The notes under the pieces are model-generated. The model was given only the letters and a program-made list of their open reading frames with translations. It made no database searches and was not told the DNA's origin. The position numbers were made by a program, and so were the translations under genes. Positions 27,015-37,692 of a stretch of DNA of 64,000 nt are shown here, one piece after another (the first letter of the stretch is position 1; each line of letters opens with the position of its first letter). The DNA is from Polaromonas sp. 39-63-25. GTDB lineage: Bacteria > Pseudomonadota > Gammaproteobacteria > Burkholderiales > Burkholderiaceae_C. The stretch lies in the NCBI RefSeq assembly GCF_002278925.1, contig NZ_NCJH01000007.1, positions 248,001 through 312,000 of the forward strand. The letters are read 5' to 3'.

Positions 27015-28319
27015 TCAGCGCCCGATAGCGTTGGACATGGCCGAGCCGGCTTCGGACGTGGCCGCAGCCCTGGCGACCGGCTGCCCCGGCGTCCAGGCCA
27101 CGGCGCGCGCGCGAATGCGGGCGCCGGCCGGCACGCTGCTTCCCAGCAGCACGGCGTCTCCTTCAGCCAGGCCCTCGAGCACCTCGGCCGCGTCCAGTGT
27201 GCGCAGGCCCAGGCGCAGCTTGCGCTCCTGCGCGCGACCCGCGTCGGCAACCAGCACCGTCGCCGTGGTGGGCGAGGCCTGGCTGCGCAGGGCGCTCAGC
27301 GGCAGCACCAGGGCGCGTTCACGCCGGCCGGTTTCGACCTCGACCGAGAGCGTCATGTCTTCCCGCAGAAAGACCGGGGCCTGCTGCTCGAGCGCAAACT
27401 TGACTTCGATGGCGCCGCGCTGGGCATCGACCGCGGGGGCAATCGACAACACGCGGGCGGCAAAACGCTGGTCGGCAAACGCGTCGGCCACCACGGCCGC
27501 CTTCTGCCCCGGCTGCAGCTGGTCGAGGAAACGCTCGTCCACCTGCGCCGTGAGTTGCGTGGGGCCGGCCAGCGCCAGGCTCATCAGGGCCTTGCCGGGC
27601 TGCACGATTTGCCCCGGCTCGACATCGCGTGTCAACACGCGCGCATCGGTCGGTGCCAGCACGGCCGCCTGCGCCAGGCGGGCGCGGGCCGCTGCCGTGG
27701 CGGCGCTGGCCAGGGCCAGCTGCGCCTGGGCCTGGGCCACATCGGTCCCGGCATCGGCGTTGGCCTGGGTCTGTGCGCGGGCGCCGGCCTGCTGCGCACT
27801 GGCCACCTCGACGGCGCGCCGGACTTCATCGAGCCGCGCTTCGCTGAGAAAACCCTGGGCCACCAGTTGTTGGGTACGTGCGAGTTCGGCCTCGGCCGCC
27901 TTCAGCGTCGAATCGGCCTGCGCGAGGCCGGCCTGGGCGGCCGTCCGCCCGGTGCTGCGCAGGCCTGCCATGCGCGCCTGGGCCTGGCGCTCCGAAGCCA
28001 GCGCCTGCGTCACGGCGGCGCGCAGCTCCTCGGTCTCCAGCTGGACCAGCACATCGCCCTGTCGCACCTGCGCGCCTTCTGCCACCCGCACCTGCGCGAC
28101 GCGCCCGGTCACGGTGCTACCCACGTCCACGCGCGACAAGGTCGCCACGCGGGCAGAAAACTGCAGGGTCCGCAGCAGCGGCGCGTAACGCAGTTCCAGC
28201 ACATCAACCCGGGGACTTTTCTGGACAAACCAGGCCGCGCCGGCCGCCACCACAACCATGGCCACGACCCCTATCCAGATCCAGCCGCGTTTCAGGGAAA
28301 GGGTGTGGGCCAGGCTCAT
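27015..28319 (-). CDS. Membrane fusion protein, HlyD/DevB family
   Basis: 434 residues. One N-terminal membrane helix (WIWIGVVAMVVVAAGAAWFV), then the lipoyl/barrel-sandwich halves (VTGRVAQVRVAEGAQVRQGDVLVQL and VLTRDVEPGQIVQPGKALM) split by a ~110-residue Ala/Gln-rich alpha hairpin (SERQAQARMAGLRSTGRTAA onward). Periplasmic adaptor linking the inner-membrane ABC exporter to an outer-membrane channel, which is not in the window. The MSLAHTLSL start is chosen; a longer frame overlaps the ruvB end. Cargo unknown. Confidence 0.9.
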   Translation of the reverse strand: MSLAHTLSLKRGWIWIGVVAMVVVAAGAAWFVQKSPRVDVLELRYAPLLRTLQFSARVATLSRVDVGSTVTGRVAQVRVAEGAQVRQGDVLVQLETEELRAAVTQALASERQAQARMAGLRSTGRTAAQAGLAQADSTLKAAEAELARTQQLVAQGFLSEARLDEVRRAVEVASAQQAGARAQTQANADAGTDVAQAQAQLALASAATAAARARLAQAAVLAPTDARVLTRDVEPGQIVQPGKALMSLALAGPTQLTAQVDERFLDQLQPGQKAAVVADAFADQRFAARVLSIAPAVDAQRGAIEVKFALEQQAPVFLREDMTLSVEVETGRRERALVLPLSALRSQASPTTATVLVADAGRAQERKLRLGLRTLDAAEVLEGLAEGDAVLLGSSVPAGARIRARAVAWTPGQPVARAAATSEAGSAMSNAIGR

Positions 28320-28326
28320 GGGGAGT

Positions 28327-29396
<1,070 letters not shown>

Positions 29397-29400
<4 letters not shown>

Positions 29401-29969
29401 TTAGCGAGGGCTTTCAAAGCCAGCTTGATGCCGTCACTCACACCGATGTCTTTTGGCAGCGCCTTGAGCGCCAGGGCTGCATCACGGTCGCTGTAGCCCA
29501 GCGCCACCAGGGCCTGCAGGATGTCGGATTGGGCGTCGTCGGCCACGCTGACCGTGATGCCCATGTCGGCGCCAAGTTTGCCCTTGAGTTCGAGCAGCAG
29601 GCGTTCGGCGGTTTTTTTGCCGATGCCGGGCACCTTGATGATGCGGCCGGCTTCCTGCTGGGTCACGGCCTGGGCCAGCTCGTCCACACTCATGCCGCTG
29701 AGCACGCTGAGCGCGGTGCGCGGGCCGACCCCGGAAATCTTGATCAGCTGGCGAAAGGCGGCACGTTCGCTGGCGCTGCCGAAGCCGTAAAGGATTTGCG
29801 CGTCCTCGCGCACCACGAAGTGCGTCAGCAGCGAGACTTTTTCGCCCAGACCGGGGAGGTTGTAGAAAGTGCTCATGGGCACCTGCACCTCGTAACCCAC
29901 GCCGTTGCAGTCCACCAGCAGTTCCGGGGGGTTCTTTTCAGCCAGCAGGCCACTTATTCGTCCGATCAT
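29397..29969 (-). CDS. ruvA: Holliday junction DNA-binding subunit RuvA
   Basis: 190 residues. OB-fold N-terminus [20 protein letters not shown], two helix-hairpin-helix motifs ([19 protein letters not shown] and [20 protein letters not shown]) that contact the junction, and the flexible C-terminal UBA-like domain III that touches RuvB. The start is ATG 29969, matching the family; the frame extends two codons further without support. First gene of the ruvAB unit; ruvC is not adjacent. Confidence 0.97.
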
Positions 29970-30085
29970 GGGCAAATCTTAGCAGTCGTGCCCACGTGCC
30001 CGCTGACTTGAATATCGGGGGACAATCACCCATCTGTCTGTGTCCCGCCGGTTCTGACCGGTCCAACCGCCCGGAAAGCCTGCAT

Positions 30086-31099
30086 TTGATTCTTCGCCAC
30101 ACTTTCACCCCGCCGAACAACACCCGCATGGGCCACCTGTGCGGCCCCATGGACTCGCACATCCGCACCGTCGAGGCGGCGCTGCAGGTCACGATTGCGC
30201 ACCGCTTCGAGCAGTTCAAGATCGACGGACCCAAGGCCAAAGCGCAGCAGGCACTGGAAGTGCTGCAGGCGCTGTATGAAATGGCGCAACGCCCGATTCC
30301 CGAGGAAACCGTGCAGCTGATGCTGGCCGGCGACACCGCGCTGAGCATCGCCCCCGACGGCGCGATGGCGCTGTCCACCCGCCGCGCCGACCTGCGTGCG
30401 CGCACCACCAACCAGGGCGCCTACCTGGAAAACATCGCCACCCACGACATCACCTTCGGCATCGGCCCGGCCGGCACCGGCAAAACCTACCTGGCCGTGG
30501 CTTGCGCGGTCGATGCGCTGGAGCGCAGCGCGGTGCAGCGCATCGTGCTGACGCGCCCGGCGGTCGAGGCCGGTGAGCGTCTGGGCTTTCTTCCGGGCGA
30601 CCTGAACCAGAAGGTGGACCCCTACCTGCGCCCGCTGTATGACGCGTTGTACGAACTGATGGGTTTTGAACGTGTGCAGAAAGCCTTCGAGCGCCAGCAG
30701 ATCGAAATCGCGCCGCTGGCCTTCATGCGCGGGCGCACGCTGAACCACGCCTTTGTGATCCTCGACGAGGCGCAGAACACCACCCCCGAGCAGATGAAGA
30801 TGTTTTTGACGCGCATCGGCTTTGGCGCCAAGGCGGTGATCACCGGCGACGTCAGCCAGGTCGATTTGCCGCGCACCCAGCTCAGTGGCTTGATTGATGC
30901 CGAACGTGTCCTCAAGCGCGTCAAGGGCATTGCCATCACCCGCCTGACCAGCGCCGACGTGGTGCGGCACCCGCTGGTGGCGCGCATCGTGGACGCCTAT
31001 GACGGCTACAAGGGCAAAACCCCGGGCATAGCCGACGCTATCGATTCGATAGTGCCTGTCGCCCGCCCCACAAGGACAAAAAGCCGAAATGGCTCTTAA
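30086..31099 (+). CDS. PhoH-like ATPase
   Basis: 337 residues from the TTG at 30086; an upstream GTG (29996) would add 30 unlikely residues, mostly Pro/Ser/Cys-rich. PhoH domain: Walker [34 protein letters not shown], Walker [21 protein letters not shown], and [10 protein letters not shown]. Cytoplasmic ATPase linked to RNA metabolism. It overlaps ybeY, the usual partner in proteobacteria, where the pair acts in ribosome or RNA quality control. The last ~20 residues ([13 protein letters not shown]) include a palindromic repeat A core. Confidence 0.92.
   Translation: MILRHTFTPPNNTRMGHLCGPMDSHIRTVEAALQVTIAHRFEQFKIDGPKAKAQQALEVLQALYEMAQRPIPEETVQLMLAGDTALSIAPDGAMALSTRRADLRARTTNQGAYLENIATHDITFGIGPAGTGKTYLAVACAVDALERSAVQRIVLTRPAVEAGERLGFLPGDLNQKVDPYLRPLYDALYELMGFERVQKAFERQQIEIAPLAFMRGRTLNHAFVILDEAQNTTPEQMKMFLTRIGFGAKAVITGDVSQVDLPRTQLSGLIDAERVLKRVKGIAITRLTSADVVRHPLVARIVDAYDGYKGKTPGIADAIDSIVPVARPTRTKSRNGS
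31037..31055. repeat. Repeat A core at the 3' end of the phoH-like gene
   Basis: GCTATCGATTCGATAGTGC: near-perfect palindrome GCTATCGA-TTCGATAG, in frame, encoding AIDSIVP. Confidence 0.55.
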
Positions 31100-31544
31100 A
31101 CAGCTGAGCCTGTCGCTGCAGTTCGGCGACATCAAGGACGCCAAACGCCACCGCGCCGCCCTGCCGCGCCACAGCGTGGCGCGCTGGATACGCCATGCGC
31201 TGGACAGCGATGCCGAGATCACCGTGCGTATCGTGGACGCCGAAGAAGGCCAGGCGCTGAACCGCGGCTACCGGCAAAAAGACTACGCCACCAACGTGCT
31301 GACCTTCGACTACACCCTGGCACCGCTGGTCACGGCCGACCTGGTGCTGTGTGCGCCGGTGATAGCCAAAGAGGCGCGCGAGAACAGGAAAACATTACAG
31401 GCGCACTATGCGCACCTGCTGGTGCACGGCGTGCTGCATGCGCAGGGCTGGGACCATGAGACGGGTGAGGCTGATGCGCAGGCCATGGAAGCGCGCGAGA
31501 TTGAAATCCTCGCCGGCCTGGGCGTCAAAAACCCTTACCGCTGA
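31089..31544 (+). CDS. ybeY: Endoribonuclease YbeY (16S rRNA maturation factor)
   Basis: 151 residues. Single-strand endoribonuclease acting in 16S rRNA 3' maturation and late 70S quality control. The zinc-binding motif [12 protein letters not shown] (H-x3-H-x5-H) is intact, preceded by the conserved [17 protein letters not shown]. The first codons overlap the end of the phoH-like gene by 11 bases, so translation is coupled. Between this gene and dtd lies a full repeat A copy. Confidence 0.96.
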   Translation: MALKQLSLSLQFGDIKDAKRHRAALPRHSVARWIRHALDSDAEITVRIVDAEEGQALNRGYRQKDYATNVLTFDYTLAPLVTADLVLCAPVIAKEARENRKTLQAHYAHLLVHGVLHAQGWDHETGEADAQAMEAREIEILAGLGVKNPYR

Positions 31545-31554
31545 GTTTTCATGT

Positions 31555-31611
31555 ATCAAATTGGCCATCAGCCCTTATCGGGCGGTCGCCAACAGCTATT
31601 AAATCGATAGC
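31555..31611 (+). repeat. Full repeat A copy between ybeY and dtd
   Basis: ATCAAATTGGCCATCAGCCC, TTATCGGGCGGTCGCC, AACAGCTATTAAATCGATAGC. This copy is close to the apparent consensus. Its distal end contains the stop codon and the last codons (PLSI) of dtd on the opposite strand. Confidence 0.85.
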
Positions 31612-32051
31612 GGATCCATGCGCAAGGGAATCGTCACCGGCCCGTCATTGACCAGGTGGACCTGCATGTCCGCGGCAAACTGGCCGGTCTCTACCTGCGG
31701 ATGCGCCAGCCGTGCCTGAGCTACAAAGTAGTTATACAGCCGGCGCCCCTCATCCGGCGCCGCTGCACCGGTGAAGCTGGGCCGGTTGCCGCCCGACACA
31801 TCGGCGGCCAGTGTGAACTGGCTGACGACAAGCAGGCCGCCGGCCACGTCCTGCACGCTGCGGTTCATCTTGCCGGCCTCGTCTGAAAAAATACGCAGCT
31901 TGAGGATTTTTGCCAGCAGCTTGTCGGCCTGGGCATCGCTGTCGCCGCGCTCGGCGCACAGCAGCACCAGCAAGCCGGCGCTGATCTGGCCAACCACTTC
32001 ACCGTCCACCACCACACGCGCCTGGCTGACGCGCTGTATCACGCTGATCAA
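31599..32051 (-). CDS. dtd: D-aminoacyl-tRNA deacylase
   Basis: 150 residues. Removes D-amino acids (and glycine mischarged on tRNA-Ala) from tRNAs. N-terminus [21 protein letters not shown], the active-site signature [17 protein letters not shown] and the cross-subunit Gly-cisPro segment NDGPVTIPL are clear. The final residues DPLSI and stop are encoded by repeat A sequence, so the native C-terminus seems to have been rewritten, though these residues follow the last conserved motif. Overlaps the CDF transporter gene by 4 bases. Confidence 0.95.
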   Translation of the reverse strand: MISVIQRVSQARVVVDGEVVGQISAGLLVLLCAERGDSDAQADKLLAKILKLRIFSDEAGKMNRSVQDVAGGLLVVSQFTLAADVSGGNRPSFTGAAAPDEGRRLYNYFVAQARLAHPQVETGQFAADMQVHLVNDGPVTIPLRMDPLSI

Positions 32052-32962
32052 ATCAGGTCCTTTTCATAGTCAAAGTGCGTCTCCACATCGGAAGGCAGCA
32101 ACTGAATGGTGGCGCGCAGGCCCGGCACGGCGCTCATCAGCGCCTGCTCGACGCTGGTGCGAACCGCAGCGGCGCGCCCGAGTGACCAGCTGGCCGGCAT
32201 GTGCATGTGCATGTCCACAAAACGGCGCTGGCCCGAGCGGCGTGTGCTGATGTGATCGAAGCGGATGGTGTGGTGCTGGAACTCTTCCAGGGTCTTGTGA
32301 ATGTCGGCCAGCACCTCGGGCTCCACCGCCTCGTCCATCAGCCCCTGCGACGAGCGCCACATCAGGTGAACACCTTCCCAGAGAATGTTCAGCGCCACCC
32401 CGATCGCCACCAGCGCATCGAGCCACAGCCAGCCCGTCAGCGTGACGGCAACAATGCCCACCACCACGCCCGCCGAGGTCCAGACGTCGGTGACCAGGTG
32501 CCTGGCATCGGCTTCGAGTGCAATCGAGCGGTGCGCCCTGGCGGAGCGGAACATGATCCAGGCCAGCAAACCGTTGAGACCCGAGCTGGCCACGGACAGT
32601 GCCAGACCCCAACCCACCTGTTGCAGGGGCCGCGGGTCAAACATCCGGTGGCCCGCCGCCCAGATGATGGCCAGTGCCGCGGCGATGATCAGCACCCCCT
32701 CAAACCCGGAAGAGAAATATTCGGCCTTGTGGTGGCCATAGGGGTGGTCCTCGTCAGCAGGCCGCTGCGCAATCGTGACCATGGTCAGCCCGAAGATCGC
32801 GCTGGCCAGATTGACGAAGGACTCCATGGCGTCGGCCAGCAAACCCACCGAGTCGGTGATGTACCACGCCCCGGTTTTCAGCACGATGGTGACAAGCGCC
32901 ACCACCACCGAAGCCATCAGCAGGCGCTGCGGCGTCAGGGATTGCAGTGTCGGCAGCTTCAT
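32048..32962 (-). CDS. Cation diffusion facilitator family transporter
   Basis: 304 residues. Six predicted membrane helices followed by a ~95-residue cytoplasmic domain. Helix 2 has [16 protein letters not shown] with the site-A Asp, the loop [15 protein letters not shown] is the CDF hallmark, and helix 5 has [16 protein letters not shown] with the HxxxD metal site. This is the zinc/iron-type (FieF-like) subgroup pattern; the metal is not certain. C-terminal domain ends with a His-rich strand [12 protein letters not shown]. Shares a 4-base overlap with dtd downstream. Confidence 0.92.
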   Translation of the reverse strand: MKLPTLQSLTPQRLLMASVVVALVTIVLKTGAWYITDSVGLLADAMESFVNLASAIFGLTMVTIAQRPADEDHPYGHHKAEYFSSGFEGVLIIAAALAIIWAAGHRMFDPRPLQQVGWGLALSVASSGLNGLLAWIMFRSARAHRSIALEADARHLVTDVWTSAGVVVGIVAVTLTGWLWLDALVAIGVALNILWEGVHLMWRSSQGLMDEAVEPEVLADIHKTLEEFQHHTIRFDHISTRRSGQRRFVDMHMHMPASWSLGRAAAVRTSVEQALMSAVPGLRATIQLLPSDVETHFDYEKDLI

Positions 32963-32976
32963 GGCCAGCCAACGAT

Positions 32977-34209
32977 TCAGGAAAGCGTCACACGCGCGAA
33001 CTTGCGTTTGCCCACCTGCACGACATAGATGCCGGCATTCAGCTTGAGCGCCTTGTCGCTGACCACGCTGGAGTCCACACGCACACCGCCACCGTCGATC
33101 AGGCGGTTGCCTTCACCGGTGGAGGCGGCCAGCCCCGCCATCTTGAGCAGTGCAGCCATGCCCAGCGGCGCGCCGCTCAACGCGATTTCGGGGATCTCGT
33201 CGGGCACGCCCCCCTTGCTGCGGTTGATGAAGTCCTGCTCGGCGGCGTCTGCCGCGGCGGCGGAATGGAAACGGGCCGTGATCTCCTTCGCAAGCATCAC
33301 CTTGGCGTCTTTCGGGTTGCGCCCGCCTTCGATTTCTATCTTCAGCGCGGCGATCTCGGCCTCGGTCTTGAAGCTCAGCAGGGTGAACCACTTCCACATC
33401 AGCACGTCAGAGATCGACAGCACCTTGGCAAACATGGTGTTGGCGTCTTCGGAAATGCCGATGTAGTTGTTCTTGCTCTTGGACATCTTCTCCACGCCGT
33501 CCAGCCCTTCGAGCAGCGGCATGGTCAAAATGCATTGCGGCTCCTGACCGTATTCGACCTGCAGGTGGCGGCCCATCAGCAGGTTGAACTTCTGGTCGGT
33601 GCCGCCGAGCTCCAGGTCGGACTTGAGCGCCACCGAGTCGTACCCCTGCATCAGCGGGTAGAGGAACTCATGCACGCTGATCGGCGTGCCGGCCTTGAAA
33701 CGGTCATGGAAATCGTTGCGCTCCATCATGCGCGCCACCGTGTATTTGGCAGCCAGCTCGATCATGCCGCGCGCGCCCAGCGGGTCGCTCCACTCGCTGT
33801 TGTAGCGGATCTCGGTCCGGGCCGGGTCCAGCACCAGGGAAGCCTGGCGGTAGTAGGTGTCGGCGTTGGCCTTGATCTGCTCCGGGGTCAGCGGAGGACG
33901 CGTGTTGTTGCGGCCCGACGGATCGCCGATCAGGCTGGTGAAGTCGCCGATGAGAAAGATGACTGTATGGCCCAGATCCTGGAGCTGACGCATTTTGTTC
34001 AGCACCACGGTATGTCCGACATGAATGTCAGGCGCCGTCGGGTCCAGCCCCAATTTGATGCGCAGCGGAACGCCGGTAGCCTCTGAACGCGCGAGTTTTT
34101 TCAGCCATTCGTCCTGGGGAATCAGTTCTTCACAGCCCCGCAGGGATACGGCCAAGGCCTCCCTGGCACGGTCCGTCACGGGAAAGTTTGTAACAAGCTC
34201 TTGATTCAT
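32977..34209 (-). CDS. tyrS: Tyrosine-tRNA ligase
   Basis: 410-residue class I aminoacyl-tRNA synthetase. HIGH-like motif HVGHTVVLNKMRQLQ, second signature KMSKSKNNYIGI, and a C-terminal S4 RNA-binding domain (NRLIDGGGVRVDSSVVSDKA). This is the TyrZ-like form (LKIKLGLDPTAPDIH) common in betaproteobacteria. Divergent from the M23 peptidase gene, with about 200 bp between. Confidence 0.97.
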   Translation of the reverse strand: MNQELVTNFPVTDRAREALAVSLRGCEELIPQDEWLKKLARSEATGVPLRIKLGLDPTAPDIHVGHTVVLNKMRQLQDLGHTVIFLIGDFTSLIGDPSGRNNTRPPLTPEQIKANADTYYRQASLVLDPARTEIRYNSEWSDPLGARGMIELAAKYTVARMMERNDFHDRFKAGTPISVHEFLYPLMQGYDSVALKSDLELGGTDQKFNLLMGRHLQVEYGQEPQCILTMPLLEGLDGVEKMSKSKNNYIGISEDANTMFAKVLSISDVLMWKWFTLLSFKTEAEIAALKIEIEGGRNPKDAKVMLAKEITARFHSAAAADAAEQDFINRSKGGVPDEIPEIALSGAPLGMAALLKMAGLAASTGEGNRLIDGGGVRVDSSVVSDKALKLNAGIYVVQVGKRKFARVTLS

Positions 34210-34245
34210 AAGGGTTTTTCACAGGTCGGGCAGTTGTCTGACAGA

Positions 34246-34251
34246 TATAAT
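34246..34251 (+). promoter_or_regulatory. -10 element upstream of the M23 peptidase gene
   Basis: A perfect TATAAT in the tyrS/M23 intergenic region. No good -35 hexamer is found at 16-18 bp. The leader downstream holds a perfect 8-bp hairpin (CAGGCTGC-TTCT-GCAGCCTG, 34371-34390). Confidence 0.45.
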
Positions 34252-34418
34252 CGCGTTTCTGCCGTTGCGGGGCCCCAAAGCAGCTTGGCCCGCAAATTGC
34301 AAACCGATTCTAAGTTGTTGCACCGTCCGCCTTTTGCAGGGGAGTGCGCAACACCATCATCAGTCGCTATCAGGCTGCTTCTGCAGCCTGAGGCCTACAA
34401 AGGTTGGGAACACCAGTT

Positions 34419-35780
34419 TTGATCAAAACCGATCTCGCGTACGCGCTGCAAGCAGTCACCAACCTGCTTCGCCGCCATCCTAAAAGAATCACAGGCTCGC
34501 TGGCCGCCTTGCTGCTGGGAACCGGGGTCACCGCTTTCGGCGTTGCACCGCTCGCACCCGATGCCGCCGACCTGCCGGTCCGCCAGGTTCTGGAAGCCGT
34601 CCAGAGCCTGCCCACCGAGGCACAGACCGAAGCCCTGGACAATTTCCAGTTCAAGCTGTTTCGCAGCGAAACCACGCGCAGCACCGACACGGCCGACGCC
34701 CTGCTCAAGCGCCTGAACATTGACGACGCTGCAGCCGCTGCCTTTTTGCGCAGCGACGCCAACGGTCGCCTGACCCTGATGGGCCGCCCCGGCAAGAATG
34801 TCACGGTTGAAGCGACAGACAACAATCAGTTGCTCAAGCTGACCGTGCGCTGGGCCACCGACGACGAAGAAAAATTCACCCGGCTGGTGGTCGAACGTGC
34901 GGCAGACAACCGTTTTACGTCCCGCGTGGAAACTGCGGCCTACACCAGCTCGACCCAGTTGGCCAGCGGCACCATCCAGACCTCGCTGTTTGCCGCCACC
35001 GACAATGCGGGCATCCCTGACGCCGTGGCGATCCAGGTCGCCGAAATTTTCTCGGGCGATATCGACTTCCACCGCGCCCTGCGCAAAGGCGACCGTTTCA
35101 GCGTGGTTTACGAAACGCTGGAAGCCGACGGGGAAGCGCTGCGCACCGGCCGGGTGGTCAGCACCGAATTTGTCAACAACGGCAAGACACTGCAGGCCAT
35201 GTGGTTCCGCGACCAGGCGGGCGGCGCCAGCGCAGCCAAAGGTGGCTACTACACGCTCGACGGCCAGAGCCTGCGCCGCGCCTACCTGGCCTCGCCCATG
35301 GAGTTCTCGCGTGTCAGCAGCGGCTTCAAGATGCGTTTTCATCCCATCCTGCAGACATGGCGCGCCCACCTCGGTGTCGATTACGCCGCACCAACAGGCA
35401 CGGCCGTGCGCAGCATCGGCGACGGCGTGGTCGAGTTTGCCGGCGTGCAAAACGGGTTTGGTAACGTCGTGTTCATCAAACACCGCAACAACCACACCAC
35501 CGTTTACGCCCATCTGAGCCGTATCAACGTACAAAGAGGCCAGAGCGTGAGCCAGGGACAGAACGTCGGCGCCGTCGGCGCGACCGGCTGGGCCACCGGG
35601 CCGCACCTGCACTTCGAGTTCCGTGTCAACGGCGCCCACCAGGACCCGATGACCCTTGCCCAGCAGAACGAAACCGTTCCCCTGTCGGCGGCAGCGCAAC
35701 CCCTGTTCCGCAAACTCGCGGGAAATGTGAAGCAACAGCTGCAGGCCGCAGCGGACATCACGCAGACTCGGGCTGAATAG
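34419..35780 (+). CDS. M23 family murein endopeptidase
   Basis: 453 residues from the TTG at 34419 (GGGA ribosome-binding site 8 bases upstream); a TTG at 34404 is the alternative. An N-terminal membrane anchor (ITGSLAALLLGTGVTAFGVA) is followed by a Csd3/OapA-like region (residues ~60-260) and the LytM/M23 zinc peptidase domain: HLGVDYAAPTG (H and D ligands), VYAHLS and TGPHLHFEFRVNG. Cleaves peptide cross-links in peptidoglycan during growth or division. Followed by repeat B, then anmK; together they suggest cell-wall turnover, although no operon is proven. Confidence 0.92.
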   Translation: MIKTDLAYALQAVTNLLRRHPKRITGSLAALLLGTGVTAFGVAPLAPDAADLPVRQVLEAVQSLPTEAQTEALDNFQFKLFRSETTRSTDTADALLKRLNIDDAAAAAFLRSDANGRLTLMGRPGKNVTVEATDNNQLLKLTVRWATDDEEKFTRLVVERAADNRFTSRVETAAYTSSTQLASGTIQTSLFAATDNAGIPDAVAIQVAEIFSGDIDFHRALRKGDRFSVVYETLEADGEALRTGRVVSTEFVNNGKTLQAMWFRDQAGGASAAKGGYYTLDGQSLRRAYLASPMEFSRVSSGFKMRFHPILQTWRAHLGVDYAAPTGTAVRSIGDGVVEFAGVQNGFGNVVFIKHRNNHTTVYAHLSRINVQRGQSVSQGQNVGAVGATGWATGPHLHFEFRVNGAHQDPMTLAQQNETVPLSAAAQPLFRKLAGNVKQQLQAAADITQTRAE

Positions 35781-35785
35781 GCCAA

Positions 35786-35965
35786 GCCCCCACGCTTTTC
35801 ACTTCGTGTAATGCGCTGCCCCCCGAGGGGGTGCATTTTTCCTCGGGGCGGCCCTACGGAAAAACATGGCCCCCACGTTCGCTCACTACGTGTCGCTTCC
35901 TGCCCCCCGAGGGGGCCGCTGCGCCTGCGGGCCGGCAAAGCCGGACCCGCGGCCCTGGCTGGTCT
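35786..35965 (+). repeat. Two copies of intergenic repeat B
   Basis: Copy 1 (35786-35865): CCCCCACGC, CACTTCGTGTAATGCGCTGCC, CCGAGGGGG, then a degenerate return CCTCGGGGCGG. Copy 2 (35869-35965): CCCCCACGTTCGCTCACTACG, TGTCGCTTCCTGCC, CCCGAGGGGGCCGC, then a GCCGGCAAAGCCGG hairpin and CCGCGGCCCTGGCTGGT. They fill the gap between the M23 peptidase and anmK. Confidence 0.75.
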
Positions 35966-36030
35966 GAAGAGCTCCCACGGTCGCCCATCCACAAATCGCG
36001 CCTCCAGTCACCCTTGCGGCAAAATGACGC

Positions 36031-37212
36031 ATGGCTGATTACTACATGGGGTTGATGTCGGGCACCTCGCTCGATGGTGCGGACGGCGTTCTGGTGGATT
36101 TCGAGCCGGCGGTGCCACGTGTCATGGCCTCTACGTCCGTCCCCTTCCCGGCCACCTTCCGGGCCGAACTGCTGGCCCTCAACACCGCCGGCCACAACGA
36201 ACTGCACCGCGCGGCGCTGGCTGCCAACCAGCTGGCCGTGCTGTACGCACAGGTGGTCCATGCCCTGCTGGCGCAGGCGGGCCACCAGGGCATCACGGCG
36301 GACCAGGTGCACGCCATAGGCGCTCACGGACAGACCGTGCGCCACCGGCCGCAGGAGTTCGGGGACGACACGCTCAGCGGCGGATCAGAGGCAGGCTACA
36401 CACTGCAACTGAACAACCCGGCCCTGCTGGCTGAACTCACCGGGCTGGACGTGGTCGCCGATTTCCGCACCGCCGACCTCGCGGCCGGCGGCCAGGGCGC
36501 GCCGCTGGTGCCTGCGTTTCACCACGCTGTTTTTGCGCAGCCCGAACGGGACGTTGCGGTTCTCAACATCGGCGGCATCAGCAACCTGACGCTGCTGCCG
36601 GCGCACGGCGGCCCGGTGAAAGGTTTCGACTGCGGCCCCGGCAACGCCCTGATGGACTTCTGGTGCCTGCAGCACACCGGCCAGCCGTACGACGCGTTGG
36701 GCGACTGGGCCGCGTCAGGAACCGTGCTTCCCGGCCTGCTGGCGCGCCTGCTGGCGGCGCCCTACTTTTCCAGGGTGCCGCCAAAAAGCACAGGGCGCGA
36801 CCTGTTCAACCCCGAATGGCTGGCCGGGCAACTCAGCGGCCTGGAGGCCAGCGCAGCGCAGGATGTGCAGGCCACCCTCACCGCCCTGACGGCGCAGGCC
36901 TGCGCGCGCGACCTGATGCGCCACGCCCCCCGCACCTCCGAACTGCTGGTCTGCGGCGGCGGCGCCTTCAATGACGAACTGATGCGGCAACTGGCCCTGG
37001 CTCTGCCCGGGGTGAGCGTCCAGCCCACCACCACGCATGGCCTGCCGCCGCTGCAGGTGGAAGCCGCTGCTTTTGCATGGTTGGCCCGGGCCTGGCACCA
37101 CCGGCAGCCAGGTAGTTTGCCAGCCGTCACGGGCGCCCGCGGCCCGCGCGTGCTGGGCGCCCGGTATTTGGCCCCCACGGTGTCGACTGCTGACATTGAG
37201 AGGCGGGCATGA
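36031..37212 (+). CDS. anmK: Anhydro-N-acetylmuramic acid kinase
   Basis: 393 residues. Phosphorylates and opens 1,6-anhydroMurNAc released by lytic transglycosylases, feeding it back to GlcNAc-6-phosphate. N-terminal phosphate loop MGLMSGTSLDGADGVLVDF, GAHGQTVRHRP, the FDCGPGNALMDFW sugar-binding segment and LLVCGGGAFNDELMRQL are diagnostic. Full length for the family. Co-directional with the M23 peptidase gene and ends at a bidirectional terminator. Confidence 0.97.
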   Translation: MADYYMGLMSGTSLDGADGVLVDFEPAVPRVMASTSVPFPATFRAELLALNTAGHNELHRAALAANQLAVLYAQVVHALLAQAGHQGITADQVHAIGAHGQTVRHRPQEFGDDTLSGGSEAGYTLQLNNPALLAELTGLDVVADFRTADLAAGGQGAPLVPAFHHAVFAQPERDVAVLNIGGISNLTLLPAHGGPVKGFDCGPGNALMDFWCLQHTGQPYDALGDWAASGTVLPGLLARLLAAPYFSRVPPKSTGRDLFNPEWLAGQLSGLEASAAQDVQATLTALTAQACARDLMRHAPRTSELLVCGGGAFNDELMRQLALALPGVSVQPTTTHGLPPLQVEAAAFAWLARAWHHRQPGSLPAVTGARGPRVLGARYLAPTVSTADIERRA

Positions 37213-37214
37213 AA

Positions 37215-37239
37215 AAAGGACCCGTAGGTCCTTTGTTTT
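37215..37239. terminator. Bidirectional terminator between anmK and erpA
   Basis: AAAGGACC (37215-37222), CGTA loop, GGTCCTTT (37227-37234), then GTTTT on the plus side and an A run on the left that reads as U's for the minus-strand transcript. Confidence 0.85.
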
Positions 37240-37253
37240 GAGGCCGGGAAAGC

Positions 37254-37619
37254 TCAGGCCGAGAAGCTGGAGCCACAGCCGCAAGTGCTGGTGGCGTTGG
37301 GGTTCTTGATCACGAACTGGGCGCCTTCAAGGTCGTCCTTGTAATCAATTTCAGCGCCCACCAAGTACTGGTAACTCATGGCATCGATCAGCAGGGACAC
37401 ACCATTCTTGGTCATGGTGGTGTCGTCTTCATTGGTGATTTCGTCGAAGGTGAAACCGTACTGGAAGCCGGAGCAGCCACCGCCCTGCACAAACACGCGC
37501 AGTTTCAGGTCCGGATTGCCCTCTTCGGCAATCAGGTCCGCCACCTTGGCCGCTGCGCTGTCGGTAAAGACAAAGGGGGCGGGCATTTCGGTCTGGATGT
37601 TTTCAGCTACTGCACTCAT
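37254..37619 (-). CDS. erpA: Iron-sulfur cluster insertion protein ErpA
   Basis: 121-residue A-type Fe-S carrier delivering clusters to apoproteins such as IspG/IspH. The three cluster cysteines are visible: [11 protein letters not shown] and, at the C-terminus, [29 protein letters not shown] at the N-terminus fits. Third gene after DUF6776 and bactofilin on the minus strand, as in many Burkholderiales. A GGAG ribosome-binding site precedes the ATG. Confidence 0.95.
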   Translation of the reverse strand: MSAVAENIQTEMPAPFVFTDSAAAKVADLIAEEGNPDLKLRVFVQGGGCSGFQYGFTFDEITNEDDTTMTKNGVSLLIDAMSYQYLVGAEIDYKDDLEGAQFVIKNPNATSTCGCGSSFSA

Positions 37620-37692
37620 GGGGAACTCCGTTTTTCAGAACTTATGTTTTTAATAGTACAGCAATTCAATCAACCATAAGGCCCGCGCTGGC

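Noticed and set aside
29996-30085. Earlier GTG start for the PhoH-like protein
   Set aside because: The added ~30 residues are Cys/Pro/Ser-rich and unlike the family; [11 protein letters not shown] is the expected beginning.
34365-34392. CGCTATCAGGCTGCTTCTGC as another repeat A core
   Set aside because: It shares GCTAT and GCTGCT, but the neighbouring sequence has none of the other blocks and it is better explained as a simple hairpin in the M23 leader.
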